Assembly (NCBI GenBank): GCA_000824825.2
Contig: LM655169.1
Location: 5,962-69,961 of the forward strand
Direction of reading: 5' to 3'
DNA: 64,000 nt
From: Mesorhizobium sp. ORS 3324
GTDB lineage: Bacteria > Pseudomonadota > Alphaproteobacteria > Rhizobiales > Rhizobiaceae
The notes beneath the pieces were generated by a model. It did not search any database. It had not been told where the DNA came from and saw only the letters and a list, made by a program, of their open reading frames with translations. Made by a program: the position numbers and the translations under genes. How positions within the stretch are numbered: position 1 is the stretch's first letter; each line of letters begins with the position of its first letter. Shown one piece after another: positions 20,553 to 30,751 of the stretch.

Positions 20553-22051
20553 TCCTCTAGCAGACCATGGGCGTCATAGAAATCATGTAACCCGGAGAGC
20601 GCCGGATGCGCCAGCGCCCGCCTCAGATAGTCGCGGATGCGCGGCAGGTGCTTCAGATAGTAGGGTTTGCCGTCGCGCTTTTCGAGCCGTACGAAGATGC
20701 CGAGGATCTTCGAATTGCGCTGCGCCGCCATGATCGCATAGGCCTCGGCGAAACCGGCCTCGTCGAAGGCGCCCGCGGCGCGGCGTGCCGCGACATAGGC
20801 CTCGACCGTCTGCCGCTCGATCGCGGGCGAAACGGAGACGCGCGCATCCATGGCGAGCGAGGCGACATCGTAGGCGGCCGGGCCGATCAGCGCGTCCTGG
20901 ACATCGACGATGCCGAGCCGGTCGAGGCCGGAACGCTCGGCGCGCCAGATGATGTTGGGCGAATGGAAGTCGCGCAGCATCAGCGTGTATTCCTGGCCCT
21001 CGAGCCGGTCGAGCACGGCGTTCCATTCCTTATGGTAGCCGGCTCGCAATGCATTGCTTGCCGGCTTGCCGGTGATCATCGGAACGTACCAGTCGATCAA
21101 AAGGTCTGCCTCGATCAGCATCGCCTCGCGGTCAAAGGGCGGCACATCGTGGAACACGCCCGGCGCGGCCTCCATACGGTCTGGCCACGCCTTGCCATGC
21201 ATCATGGCGAGCAGTTCCGCCGCTGCCTCGTAACGCTCGGCGATGGGCTGGCCATCGCTGCCCAAGAATCCTTCCGAGCCGAGATGCTCCAGCAGCAGGA
21301 AACCTTGGTCGAGGTCCTGCGCATGGATGACCGGCACGCTGACGCCGGCGGCAAGCAGCGCGCGATCGATGGCGACGAAGGCGGTGACGGACTGGGCCGT
21401 GTGGGCGATCACCGCATAGGGTTTGCCGTCGCGCACCGGCGGACCGAGCACCAGGCGCGGCGAGTTCATCAGCACGCGCGGCGCCTGGCCGGGGAGCGAG
21501 ACGATCTCGTAGGAGCGGGCGGAGGCATCGCCGACGAAATGGCGGCGGCTCGCCTCGCCCCATCCGGCGGAGGCCAGAAAGTCGCGCATCGCGAGCGAGC
21601 GCGCCACGCGCTCGAAGGCGGCTCCCTGCCCGGAGACCCTTGCCGACCGGCCGGTGCCCTGCTCGACAAGCTCGACCTGGAGCGCATTTGCCGGCAACTG
21701 GTCCCCGGCCCGTTCCGGCCATTCGATCAGCGCCGCGCCCAGCGTCAGCGCGTCGTCGAGCCCCAGCTCGTCGAGCTCGTCCGGCGAAGACAGGCGGTAG
21801 AGGTCGAAATGATGAACCGGGATCCGCGTCTCATAGCTCTGCACCAGCGTGAAGGTCGGGCTCGGCACTTCGAGACCGGCATCGTCGGCAATCGTCCGGA
21901 TGAGGGCGCGGGCCAGCGTCGACTTGCCGGCACCGAGGTCACCCTTAAGCGCGATCGCATCGCCGACGCGCACAGCCATGGCAAGGTCTTCGCCAAGCCT
22001 TGCCGTCGCCACCTCATCGGCGAGAAAAAGTCCCAGCACAGTCTTTGCCAA
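20549..22051 (-). CDS. tsaE: TsaE - AmgK-like phosphotransferase fusion
   Basis: 500 aa with two domains. Residues 1 to about 160 are TsaE, the ATPase needed for t6A37 modification of tRNA, with P-loop GDLGAGKST at 37-45, SPTFTLVQSYE, HHFDLYRL and LIEWPERAG. Residues about 165-500 are an aminoglycoside-phosphotransferase-like kinase with LMLRDFHSPNIIW (catalytic Asp and Asn) and LGIVDVQDAL (metal-binding Asp). The kinase half corresponds to AmgK, which phosphorylates MurNAc/GlcNAc at C1. The gene starts six bases after the divL stop and overlaps murU by four bases. Confidence 0.92.
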   Translation of the reverse strand: MAKTVLGLFLADEVATARLGEDLAMAVRVGDAIALKGDLGAGKSTLARALIRTIADDAGLEVPSPTFTLVQSYETRIPVHHFDLYRLSSPDELDELGLDDALTLGAALIEWPERAGDQLPANALQVELVEQGTGRSARVSGQGAAFERVARSLAMRDFLASAGWGEASRRHFVGDASARSYEIVSLPGQAPRVLMNSPRLVLGPPVRDGKPYAVIAHTAQSVTAFVAIDRALLAAGVSVPVIHAQDLDQGFLLLEHLGSEGFLGSDGQPIAERYEAAAELLAMMHGKAWPDRMEAAPGVFHDVPPFDREAMLIEADLLIDWYVPMITGKPASNALRAGYHKEWNAVLDRLEGQEYTLMLRDFHSPNIIWRAERSGLDRLGIVDVQDALIGPAAYDVASLAMDARVSVSPAIERQTVEAYVAARRAAGAFDEAGFAEAYAIMAAQRNSKILGIFVRLEKRDGKPYYLKHLPRIRDYLRRALAHPALSGLHDFYDAHGLLEE

Positions 22052-22057
22052 AGCGCG

Positions 22058-24625
22058 TTACTCGGCCGCTTCGCGGATGCCGCCCGAAGGCGTGTCGGGG
22101 AAGGTGCAGATCACCGTCGTGCCCCTGTCCATGCCGGTTTCGATGCGCACGGTTCCGCCATGCAGTTCGACGAAGCTCTTGACGATCGAGAGCCCCAGTC
22201 CCGCGCCGCGCCGCCGGCCGCCATTGGCGCGCGGCTCGAAGCGGCGGAAGACGGATTCCAGCACGTCCGGCGGCATGCCCGGCCCGTCGTCATGCACGGA
22301 GAATTCCACACCGTCGGCCATCCGGCGGCAGGTGAGCGTTATCGTGCTCGCCTCCGGCGCGTAGTTCGCAGCGTTGCTCAAAAGATTGTAGAGAATCTGA
22401 CGGACGCGAGTCTCGTCGCCGTGGAAGCTCTTTGGCGCCGCTGCGGCGTCGACCTTGAGCTTGATCTGATGCTCCTCCAGCCGGTCGGCGACCAGCTCGG
22501 CTGCCGCGGCGATGGTCCTGTCGATGCTCATCTCGGAAATGTCGAGCTGCATGATGCCGGCATCGACGGTCGCGAGGTCCAATATGTCGTTGACGATGGT
22601 GAGCAGCACCGAGGATGAGGAGCCGACATGTTCGACATATTCGCGCTGCTTCGGCGTCAGCGGCCCGGTGGAGGGCAGCGACAAAAGCTCGGTGAAGCCG
22701 ATGATGTTGGTCAGCGGCGAGCGCAGCTCATAAGAGACGTGCTGCACGAACTCGTTCTTCAACTGGTCCGACTTCTCTAGCGCCTCGTTCCTGTCCTTCA
22801 ACGCCCGCTCGACATTGACGGTGTCGGTGACGTCGACGAAGGTCATCATCACCTGCCCGTTGGGCAGGTGGATCACGGCATAGCTCAGCACCGTGCCGTT
22901 GACGAGCTCGGTCTGGCCGCGGCGGTCGCGGCGCTCGTCGTCGAAGCCGGTGATGGCGGCGACGAAACCGCCCCATGGGCTGTCGGGGGCGCGGCGATCG
23001 CAAAGATCGCGGATCGCTGAGACATGGACATTGGGCTTGATCGCATCCGGTTCCAGCCCCCAAAGGGTGACGAAGGCCGGATTGGACAGGCGGAGCCGTC
23101 CGTCCGGGCCGAACACGGCCACGCCCTCCGCCAGATTGTCCAGTGTCTCGCCCTGCACGCGCACGGCGGTCCTATAGCGGCTTTCGAGATCGATCTTCTC
23201 GGTCAGGTTCTCGAACACCCAGGTGACGCCGCCCTTGGGCTGCGGGTTGGCCACCACGCGGATTGTCTTACCGTCCGGCAGGTGCCACCAGTGCTCCTGC
23301 GATTCGACGGCGCGATAGGCGCCGAGCAGGTTCTCCTTCCAGCGCCGCCATTCCGGCTGCTCGGCGATCTTGCCTTCGCTGCGCAGCCGGTCGAGCAGCA
23401 GCGCGTTGGAAGGAGCGCTGTGCAGAAAGCCGCTGTCGAGACCCCACAGCTTCTGGAACGCCTGGTTGAAGAAGCGCAGCTTCTCGTCGGTGTCAAAGAT
23501 CGCCACCGCCGTGTTGAGCTGGTCGAGCGTGTCGGCATGGCTGCGCACGGTCCGCTCATATTCGGCGCGGATCGTTTCGATCGCGCTGATGTCGCAGGCG
23601 AGTCCCGCCGAACCGTCGGCGCTCGCGAAGTCGGTGACCGCGAACATGCGGCGATCGCCCTCGATCACTGTCGACAGCGTCTGTTCGAAAACGGGGCGCG
23701 ACTTATGCTGCTCGGCGATCTGCTCGCGCGCCTGGCCGCCGAGGAGTTCCTTCGCCTCGCGCACGGCAGCCATGGCGCCTTCAGCCTCCACCGCTTCGGC
23801 ATAGGCGCGGTTGACCCATCTCAGCCGACCGTCGGTGCCGCGCAGCCATGTCGGCATCTTGAGCGCATCGAGCAGCCCGACGATGGTGTCGTAATCGGCG
23901 CTCAGCCGCTGGTTCTCGATCTTCAGCCTGGCCTGGCTGCGCAGCGTTTCCGACAGCGAGATGAAGCGCACCAGCACATGCGCGGCGCTCTTGCGGCCGT
24001 GCACTTCGAGCGGCATGCCCGCCTGCGTCTCGATGACGAGGTCGAAGGCCTTCGACCCGTCGCGCAGGGCTGCCACGGCGTTCTCGAGCGCCGCGGCCGA
24101 GCGCGGCATCAGCCAGCGGCCGAAGGCGAGGAAAGCGGACCTCTCGTCGGGCGCGCCGCTTTCCAGCGGCAGGCTGCCGATCAGCTCTGGCCTCTTGTTC
24201 TCCGAAGTCCAGACGACGATGCGCTGGTCGCGCAGATTGAGCAGGGCCTCGGAACGCTGCAGCGCCGCATTGATATCGGCGATGCGGGCCCTGAGCTCGA
24301 CATTCTGCGCCGAGGTGCGCGCCCGCTCGCGGATTAGGAAGATGGCCGAGACAAGCGCGGCACCCATGACGCCGACGAACATGGCAAGCTGCATCACCTC
24401 GACCGTGCTGACCGATGGTCCGGCCTGCCGCGCAATGCCGGTCTCCGCATGCGCCGCAAAAGCCAGCATCGGGCCGGCGAGCGTGGAACTTGCAAGAAGC
24501 GCGCCTATGCGGGCGCGTGCACGCCATGGGAAACCGCCGCCCGTCGAGGCGGAGCCGGTCGTGATCGAATCCTCATGGCCGCCGGAAACGGCCTGTCCCG
24601 CGCGTGGCGGGTTTTCCCCCGGCAT
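22058..24625 (-). CDS. divL: DivL-like PAS pseudo-histidine kinase
   Basis: 855 aa from ATG 24625 with GAAGAGGACC upstream. Two N-terminal hydrophobic segments (about 35-55 and 73-95) precede a coiled coil and three PAS-like repeats (near 245, 365 and 495). The DHp box reads FVQHVSYELRSPLTNIIG, with Tyr632 where kinases have the phospho-accepting His. The ATPase domain keeps the N box (LLSNAANYA), DDGPGMP and GAGLGLS. In Caulobacter, DivL works with CckA and DivK in control of CtrA and the cell cycle. It is the first gene of the tsaE-amgK/murU/addB/addA operon. Confidence 0.9.
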   Translation of the reverse strand: MPGENPPRAGQAVSGGHEDSITTGSASTGGGFPWRARARIGALLASSTLAGPMLAFAAHAETGIARQAGPSVSTVEVMQLAMFVGVMGAALVSAIFLIRERARTSAQNVELRARIADINAALQRSEALLNLRDQRIVVWTSENKRPELIGSLPLESGAPDERSAFLAFGRWLMPRSAAALENAVAALRDGSKAFDLVIETQAGMPLEVHGRKSAAHVLVRFISLSETLRSQARLKIENQRLSADYDTIVGLLDALKMPTWLRGTDGRLRWVNRAYAEAVEAEGAMAAVREAKELLGGQAREQIAEQHKSRPVFEQTLSTVIEGDRRMFAVTDFASADGSAGLACDISAIETIRAEYERTVRSHADTLDQLNTAVAIFDTDEKLRFFNQAFQKLWGLDSGFLHSAPSNALLLDRLRSEGKIAEQPEWRRWKENLLGAYRAVESQEHWWHLPDGKTIRVVANPQPKGGVTWVFENLTEKIDLESRYRTAVRVQGETLDNLAEGVAVFGPDGRLRLSNPAFVTLWGLEPDAIKPNVHVSAIRDLCDRRAPDSPWGGFVAAITGFDDERRDRRGQTELVNGTVLSYAVIHLPNGQVMMTFVDVTDTVNVERALKDRNEALEKSDQLKNEFVQHVSYELRSPLTNIIGFTELLSLPSTGPLTPKQREYVEHVGSSSSVLLTIVNDILDLATVDAGIMQLDISEMSIDRTIAAAAELVADRLEEHQIKLKVDAAAAPKSFHGDETRVRQILYNLLSNAANYAPEASTITLTCRRMADGVEFSVHDDGPGMPPDVLESVFRRFEPRANGGRRRGAGLGLSIVKSFVELHGGTVRIETGMDRGTTVICTFPDTPSGGIREAAE

Positions 24626-24813
24626 GTCTTGGTCCTCTTCGCCGCTTGAATACAAGACCGCCCTGATGCGTCCCCCGGCCCAACTGTCCCCGGACCGCGA
24701 ATCACAACAATAGCGCCTGCCGGAATCGGCGTGAAGAATCATGGGCGCAAAAAATGAAGCCGGGCGGAAAGTCAACACCCGGCTTCAATATATTGTAGAT
24801 ATTTTCGTTTTGG

Positions 24814-26214
<1,401 letters not shown>

Positions 26215-26324
26215 GGCAGTGCTCCGGTGTGATTGTCTCAAGCCGCGCCGGCGCCGGGACGGCGCATGGAAGGGCGCGAATTGCCGGCCTGACTAGCAGA
26301 TCGGTCGGCAAACGACAATGGGAC

Positions 26325-26340
26325 ATAAAGAAATCTTTAT
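26325..26340. promoter_or_regulatory. Candidate SahR-type operator upstream of ahcY
   Basis: The 16-mer ATAAAGAAATCTTTAT has perfect seven-base inverted arms (ATAAAGA / TCTTTAT) around a two-base centre, 111 bases before the ahcY start. ArsR-family SahR regulators in Proteobacteria are reported to bind A/T-rich ATAAAGAT-like palindromes at SAM-cycle genes. Assignment to SahR is inference, as no regulator gene lies in the window. I saw no SAM or SAH riboswitch in this leader. Confidence 0.55.
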
Positions 26341-26384
26341 TCGTGCATGTCCTGGAAGCACCCAATGTGAAGCCGGGGACTAGT

Positions 26385-26603
26385 TTCCCGACACAGGGAT
26401 TTTGAAAGGTTGCCGTTCCGTGAAATTAGCGCAAACGCCGGGGATTGGTTGAAGCCGCCGCAACGTCGTCATGTATGGACGGCCCTTAGTGCGGTCGATT
26501 TCGAAGACCACATGACGACGGGGTGGGCGTTTCAGCCAATCTCCAAGGCATGCCACCTGCCTCGTAAACAGAGCGGACCGGTCAAAATGCCTGTGCTGGA
26601 GAA
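26385..26603. repeat. Composite intergenic repeat (copy 1)
   Basis: Two blocks, 26385-26418 (cccgacacagggattttgaa and following) and 26516-26603 (ggggtgggcgtttcagccaa and following), match in the same order a segment at 55876-56155 in inverted orientation. A short piece between them (cgtgaaattagcgcaaacg) also has a counterpart there. The element abuts the HPr gene stop codon. It fills most of the ahcY-HPr gap, with the candidate operator outside it. Confidence 0.7.
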
Positions 26604-26900
26604 CTAGATTTCCTCGCCGAAGCGCGAGGCGACCAGCTGCTCCAGCGCATCCATCGCCCGGCCGGCTTCCGGGCCGGTGGCGGTGACGCGGATCGAATAG
26701 CCGGGGCTTGCCGCCAGCATCATGAGGCCCATGATCGACGTGCCGCCGACCTTCACCCCGTCCTTCTCGACATGGATGGTGGCGTCGAAGCCGCTGGCGA
26801 CCTGGACGAACTTGGCCGAAGCGCGGGCATGCAGGCCGCGCTGGTTGACGATCGGAAGCTCCCGCACCACCTCGTCCCCGTCCGGCGCATGAGCGTTCAT
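26604..26900 (-). CDS. ptsH: HPr-family phosphocarrier protein
   Basis: 98 aa. The phosphorylation-site segment NQRGLHARASAKFVQ gives His24 as the phospho-acceptor. The second conserved segment, GGTSIMGLMMLAASPG, carries a Ser55 at the position that HPr kinase phosphorylates. In Rhizobiales such HPr belongs to the regulatory nitrogen-type PTS, receiving phosphate from PtsP rather than energising sugar import. It overlaps the EIIA-Man gene by four bases and shares the operon with hprK. Confidence 0.93.
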   Translation of the reverse strand: MNAHAPDGDEVVRELPIVNQRGLHARASAKFVQVASGFDATIHVEKDGVKVGGTSIMGLMMLAASPGYSIRVTATGPEAGRAMDALEQLVASRFGEEI

Positions 26901-27298
26901 TTGCTGCTCAGAAGCTGGCTGGCGACGTTGATGTATTTGCGGCCCGCGGCCTGCGCCTCGTCGAGCGCGACGGCCATGTTGTCGCCCTTGCGGACCGAGG
27001 AGAGCTTGATCAGCATCGGCAGGTTCATGCCGGCGATCACTTCGGTGCGGCCGGATTCCATCACCGAGATCGCAAGGTTGGAAGGCGTGCCGCCAAACAT
27101 GTCGGTGAGCACGATCACGCCGGCCCCGGCATCGACGCGCGCGACCGCGTCGACGATATCGGCCCTGCGCTTCTCCATGTCATCGTCGGCGCCGATCGCC
27201 ACGGTTTCGAAGTTGTCCTGTGGCCCCACCACATGTTCTACGGCATGCCGGAACTCGGTGGCGAGTTGACCGTGCGTCACGAGCACGAGTCCGATCAT
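26897..27298 (-). CDS. PTS EIIA component, mannose family
   Basis: 133 aa. EIIA-Man fold with the phospho-acceptor His9 in LVLVTHGQLATEF and the conserved VLTDMFGGTPSNLA. No EIIB/EIIC membrane genes are nearby, so it is probably a regulatory phospho-sink rather than part of a transporter, as described for rhizobial and Brucella PTS-Ntr systems. It lies between HPr (four-base overlap) and HprK (164-base gap) on the minus strand. Confidence 0.93.
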   Translation of the reverse strand: MIGLVLVTHGQLATEFRHAVEHVVGPQDNFETVAIGADDDMEKRRADIVDAVARVDAGAGVIVLTDMFGGTPSNLAISVMESGRTEVIAGMNLPMLIKLSSVRKGDNMAVALDEAQAAGRKYINVASQLLSSK

Positions 27299-27462
27299 TC
27301 TTTGGTGGCTCCCGTCATCGCCGCTTCAAGGGCGTATCTTTTGTTCGCCAACCATTCCAGGCGGCGGGAGCGCTATCTTGTCGACGCACGGCCGGTTGAC
27401 AAGCCCAAAATTGCGACGACCCGAGCCATTTTGACGCATTGCAGCAAAAAACCCGGGCCGGA

Positions 27463-27924
27463 TCATGAAAAAGGCGGGATCGACAGCCGCGCCATCACGG
27501 CTGGCAGCGCCGTGGCGGCGTTGCGCTCGGCAAGATCGATGCGCGGCACCGGACAACCCGCGACCGGCTCGCTGATTTCTTCCTGGAACCGGGACATTTC
27601 TTCCCTCGGCACCAGCCGGATATGGAGGTCGATCACGCCACCCGGCTCGAACGGTAGCGGGCTCGGAATGAAGCCCGGCACTTCGGCGAGGCCGGCGATC
27701 GCGGCCGGTGCCCGGCAGACCAGCCGCCCGTCATGCGCTGCCGCAAGCAGCCTGTCGTCGCCGATCAGCCGCGAAAACAGCCCGCGCGCCCGGCAATGGT
27801 CGATGAGCGTCAGCGCCAGCGTCGTCTTGCCGGCCCCGGATGGTCCCGTGATGAGAACGCCGCGCTCGCCGATGAGGATGGCCGTCCCATGGATGTTTTC
27901 AGGCTTGACGGCGGGATCGGGCAT
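27463..27924 (-). CDS. hprK: HPr kinase/phosphorylase, short alphaproteobacterial form
   Basis: 153 aa. Only the C-terminal kinase domain is present: P-loop GPSGAGKTT at 27-35, SRLIGDDRLL, and the C-terminal EEISEPVAGCPVPRIDLAER segment. The N-terminal domain of Gram-positive HprK (full length about 310 aa) is missing, which is normal for Rhizobiales. It should phosphorylate the Ser of the adjacent HPr. It starts 21 bases after the chvG stop, linking PTS regulation to the ChvG/ChvI system. Confidence 0.93.
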   Translation of the reverse strand: MPDPAVKPENIHGTAILIGERGVLITGPSGAGKTTLALTLIDHCRARGLFSRLIGDDRLLAAAHDGRLVCRAPAAIAGLAEVPGFIPSPLPFEPGGVIDLHIRLVPREEMSRFQEEISEPVAGCPVPRIDLAERNAATALPAVMARLSIPPFS

Positions 27925-27945
27925 GATCGTGTCTCGAACCGCCGA

Positions 27946-29730
27946 TCAACCCTCGGCCGGCAGCGTCACCACGAAGCGCGCGCCCTTGATCTCGCCGGGC
28001 TTGGTGCCGGGGATGTTTTCCGCCGTCAGCGTGCCGCCATGCGCCTCGACGATCTGGCGGCTGATCGACAGGCCAAGGCCGGAATTCTGGCCGAAAGCCT
28101 CGCCCGCCGGCCTGTCGGTGTAGAAGCGCTCGAAGATGCGGTCGATCTTCTCGGCCCTGATACCCGGGCCGTTGTCGTCGACGGTGACGATGTTGAACTT
28201 GCCGGCCCGCGCCAGCGAGATGGTGATATGGCCGTGCTCCTCGGGAACGAAGGAGCGGGCGTTCTCGATCAGGTTGGTGATGACCTGGCCGATCCTGAGA
28301 TCGTGACCGGTCACGACATAGCCTTTGACGCCCTGCGGCAGCTTGGCGACCTTGAGCTCGATCGCGACCGCCTTCTTGTTGCGCGTCGTCTCACGCGAGA
28401 CCGCGATGAGGTCGGTGATGAACTTCTTCAGGTCGACCGTCGAGGCATCCTCACGCGCCAATTCGGCGTCGAGACGGGAAGCGTCGGAAATGTCGGTGAT
28501 CAGCCGGTCGAGCCGCTTCACGTCGTGCTGGATGATTTCCATCAGGCGCGCGCGTGAAGCATCATTCTTGGCCAGCGGCAGCGTTTCGACAGCGCTGCGC
28601 AGCGAGGTCAGCGGGTTCTTGAGCTCATGCGAGACGTCGGCGGCGAAGCTTTCGATCGCCTCGATGCGGGCATAGAGCGCGTTGGTCATGTCGCGCACCG
28701 CGATCGACAGATTGCCGATCTCGTCCTGACGGTCGGAGAAGTCCGGGATCTCCTCGCGGCTCTTGACGCCGCGCCGCACCCTGACGGCGGCGGCGGAAAG
28801 CCGCCGCAGCGGATTGGCGATGGTCGAGGCCAGAAGCATCGAGAGGATGGCGGTGACGAGGGCCGCGATGCCGAACACGCGCAGGATCGCCTTGCGCTCG
28901 GCCGCGACGATCTTGTCGATGTCGCCGCCCTCGGTGGAGAGCATCAGCACGCCGAGCACGGCGCGGAAGCGCTGGATCGGCACCGCGACCGAGACGATCT
29001 GCTCGCCCTGCTCGCTGACCCGCACGATGGTCGAGGGGCTGCCGGTCAGCGCCTTCACCACTTCCGGGAAGGCCGCGCCGTTGCCGCCCGGCTGCTCGTG
29101 ATAGATGGGCAGGTCCTTGTTGCGGAAGAAGTCGAAGACGAATTTCTCGACGCGCTCCAAAAGGTCCGGCTGCTCGTCTTCGACGGGCGGCAAGTCGTAG
29201 CGCAGGATCTGGCCGCGCGAATAGAGGTGGCGCGAATCGAGCAGGAGGTTGGCGTCGCGGTCATAAATGCGGGCGCGCGTGCGGGTCGGCGAGATCAGCC
29301 GCCGCAGCACCGGCGCCACGCGCTCCGGATTGATCGGGAAGTCGAGATTGTCGAGTTGGTCGGAGCCCGGCCCCAGGCTCTCGCCGGCCTGCAGCTCCAG
29401 CAATTTTTCCGGATCGATGCTGATCGAGTCGGTCTCGACCGTCGCCGAGGCTGCAATTGCGCCGGCGATGATCTCGCCTTGCGTCATCAGGCTTTCGACG
29501 CGGGCGTCGATCAGTCCATCGCGGAAGGTGTTGAGGTAGAGGATGCCGGTGACCAGCACGGCGAGGCCGGCCAGGTTGAGGAACAGGATGCGCCGCGTCA
29601 GGCTGGAGAAGATGTGATGGCCGAGGAACCGGCGCATCGGCACCGTGATCTTCGACACGAATGCGGGTACGATCCGCGACGGGCGCCTCGCCGCGCCAGT
29701 CCGCCTGCCTCGCTCTGCTTCCACTGCCAT
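27946..29730 (-). CDS. chvG: Sensor histidine kinase ChvG (ExoS/BvrS type)
   Basis: 594 aa from ATG 29730. It has a hydrophobic segment near residues 45-65, a long periplasmic sensing region (about 65-285), a second segment (VFGIAALVTAILSMLLAS), then HAMP. The DHp box ADVSHELKNPLTSL gives His368 as phosphorylation site. The ATPase domain has NLIENARSF, DDNGPGI and GLGLSISRQI. In rhizobia and Agrobacterium ChvG senses acid and envelope stress and controls exopolysaccharide and virulence or symbiosis genes; ExoR-type inhibition is known there. Its partner ChvI lies 117 bases upstream. Confidence 0.95.
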   Translation of the reverse strand: MAVEAERGRRTGAARRPSRIVPAFVSKITVPMRRFLGHHIFSSLTRRILFLNLAGLAVLVTGILYLNTFRDGLIDARVESLMTQGEIIAGAIAASATVETDSISIDPEKLLELQAGESLGPGSDQLDNLDFPINPERVAPVLRRLISPTRTRARIYDRDANLLLDSRHLYSRGQILRYDLPPVEDEQPDLLERVEKFVFDFFRNKDLPIYHEQPGGNGAAFPEVVKALTGSPSTIVRVSEQGEQIVSVAVPIQRFRAVLGVLMLSTEGGDIDKIVAAERKAILRVFGIAALVTAILSMLLASTIANPLRRLSAAAVRVRRGVKSREEIPDFSDRQDEIGNLSIAVRDMTNALYARIEAIESFAADVSHELKNPLTSLRSAVETLPLAKNDASRARLMEIIQHDVKRLDRLITDISDASRLDAELAREDASTVDLKKFITDLIAVSRETTRNKKAVAIELKVAKLPQGVKGYVVTGHDLRIGQVITNLIENARSFVPEEHGHITISLARAGKFNIVTVDDNGPGIRAEKIDRIFERFYTDRPAGEAFGQNSGLGLSISRQIVEAHGGTLTAENIPGTKPGEIKGARFVVTLPAEG

Positions 29731-29847
29731 CAACTAGCAGTCCCTGTTTGGTGAATGGGGAACGGAAAAATGGGCGCTTCAGATAAGACTAGGTCACAGG
29801 GTGGACCGCTCGCAACATTCACCATTCACCATTGACTATTCACTACA

Positions 29848-30549
29848 TCAAGCTTCCCGAAACCGGTATCCGACTCCGTAGAGGGTTTCGATCATCTCAA
29901 AGTCGTCGTCGACGGCCTTGAACTTCTTGCGCAGCCGCTTGATGTGGCTGTCGATGGTGCGGTCGTCAACATAGACCTGCTCATCATAGGCCGAATCCAT
30001 CAGCGCATCACGGCTTTTTACCACGCCGGGGCGCTGCGCCAACGAATGCAGGATCAGGAACTCGGTCACCGTCAGCGTCACCGGCTCGCCCTTCCAGGTG
30101 CAGGTGTGCCGCTCCTGGTCCATCACCAACTGGCCGCGTTCGAGCGAGCGGGCCTGCTGGCTTGGCGCCTTGGCGGCCGCCTCGCGGGCGCTGGTGCGAC
30201 GCAGCACCGCGCGCACCCGCTCGACCAGCAGGCGCTGCGAGAACGGTTTGCGGATGAAGTCGTCGGCGCCCATCTTGAGGCCGAACAATTCGTCGATCTC
30301 GTCGTCCTTCGAGGTCAGGAAGATCACCGGCAGGTCGGATTTCTGACGCATCCGGCGCAACAGCTCCATGCCGTCCATGCGCGGCATCTTGATGTCGAGG
30401 ATGGCGAGGTTCGGCGGGCGAGCCGCCAAGCCTTCCAGCGCCGACGCACCATCTGTGTAGGTTTCGACGCGATAGCCCTCGGATTCGAGCGCGATCGAGA
30501 CCGAAGTCAGAATGTTGCGGTCGTCATCGACAAGCGCGATAGTTGCCAT
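29848..30549 (-). CDS. chvI: Response regulator ChvI
   Basis: 233 aa from ATG 30549 with GAGGGAG upstream. Receiver domain: [18 protein letters not shown] gives the acidic pocket, Asp52 in [12 protein letters not shown] is the phosphorylation site, and Lys is in [10 protein letters not shown]. The OmpR-type winged helix follows with [15 protein letters not shown] and [11 protein letters not shown]. It activates the acid/envelope stress regulon with ChvG. It is divergent from pckA, and the two share a 343-base regulatory region. Confidence 0.97.
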   Translation of the reverse strand: MATIALVDDDRNILTSVSIALESEGYRVETYTDGASALEGLAARPPNLAILDIKMPRMDGMELLRRMRQKSDLPVIFLTSKDDEIDELFGLKMGADDFIRKPFSQRLLVERVRAVLRRTSAREAAAKAPSQQARSLERGQLVMDQERHTCTWKGEPVTLTVTEFLILHSLAQRPGVVKSRDALMDSAYDEQVYVDDRTIDSHIKRLRKKFKAVDDDFEMIETLYGVGYRFREA

Positions 30550-30751
30550 TTCAAGCGGCTCCCTCATGAGCTGTCCCTTCTGTCGTCGAGAAGGGGCTTT
30601 TGTGGACAAATTGGGTACAAAATGTGGCATGGCCCCTCTCCGAAGTCACGGGCGGCCTGCCGCTACATACGATCGCACCCGACTAAGGGGACTGGACGAA
30701 CAAAGTCTGCCAATCCTTTGGGCAACCTCTGTGAGTTTTTGCACATCTAAA

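Noticed and set aside
26215..26603. SAM/SAH riboswitch upstream of ahcY
   Set aside because: No conserved riboswitch helices were apparent; the region consists of a palindromic operator and a dispersed repeat.
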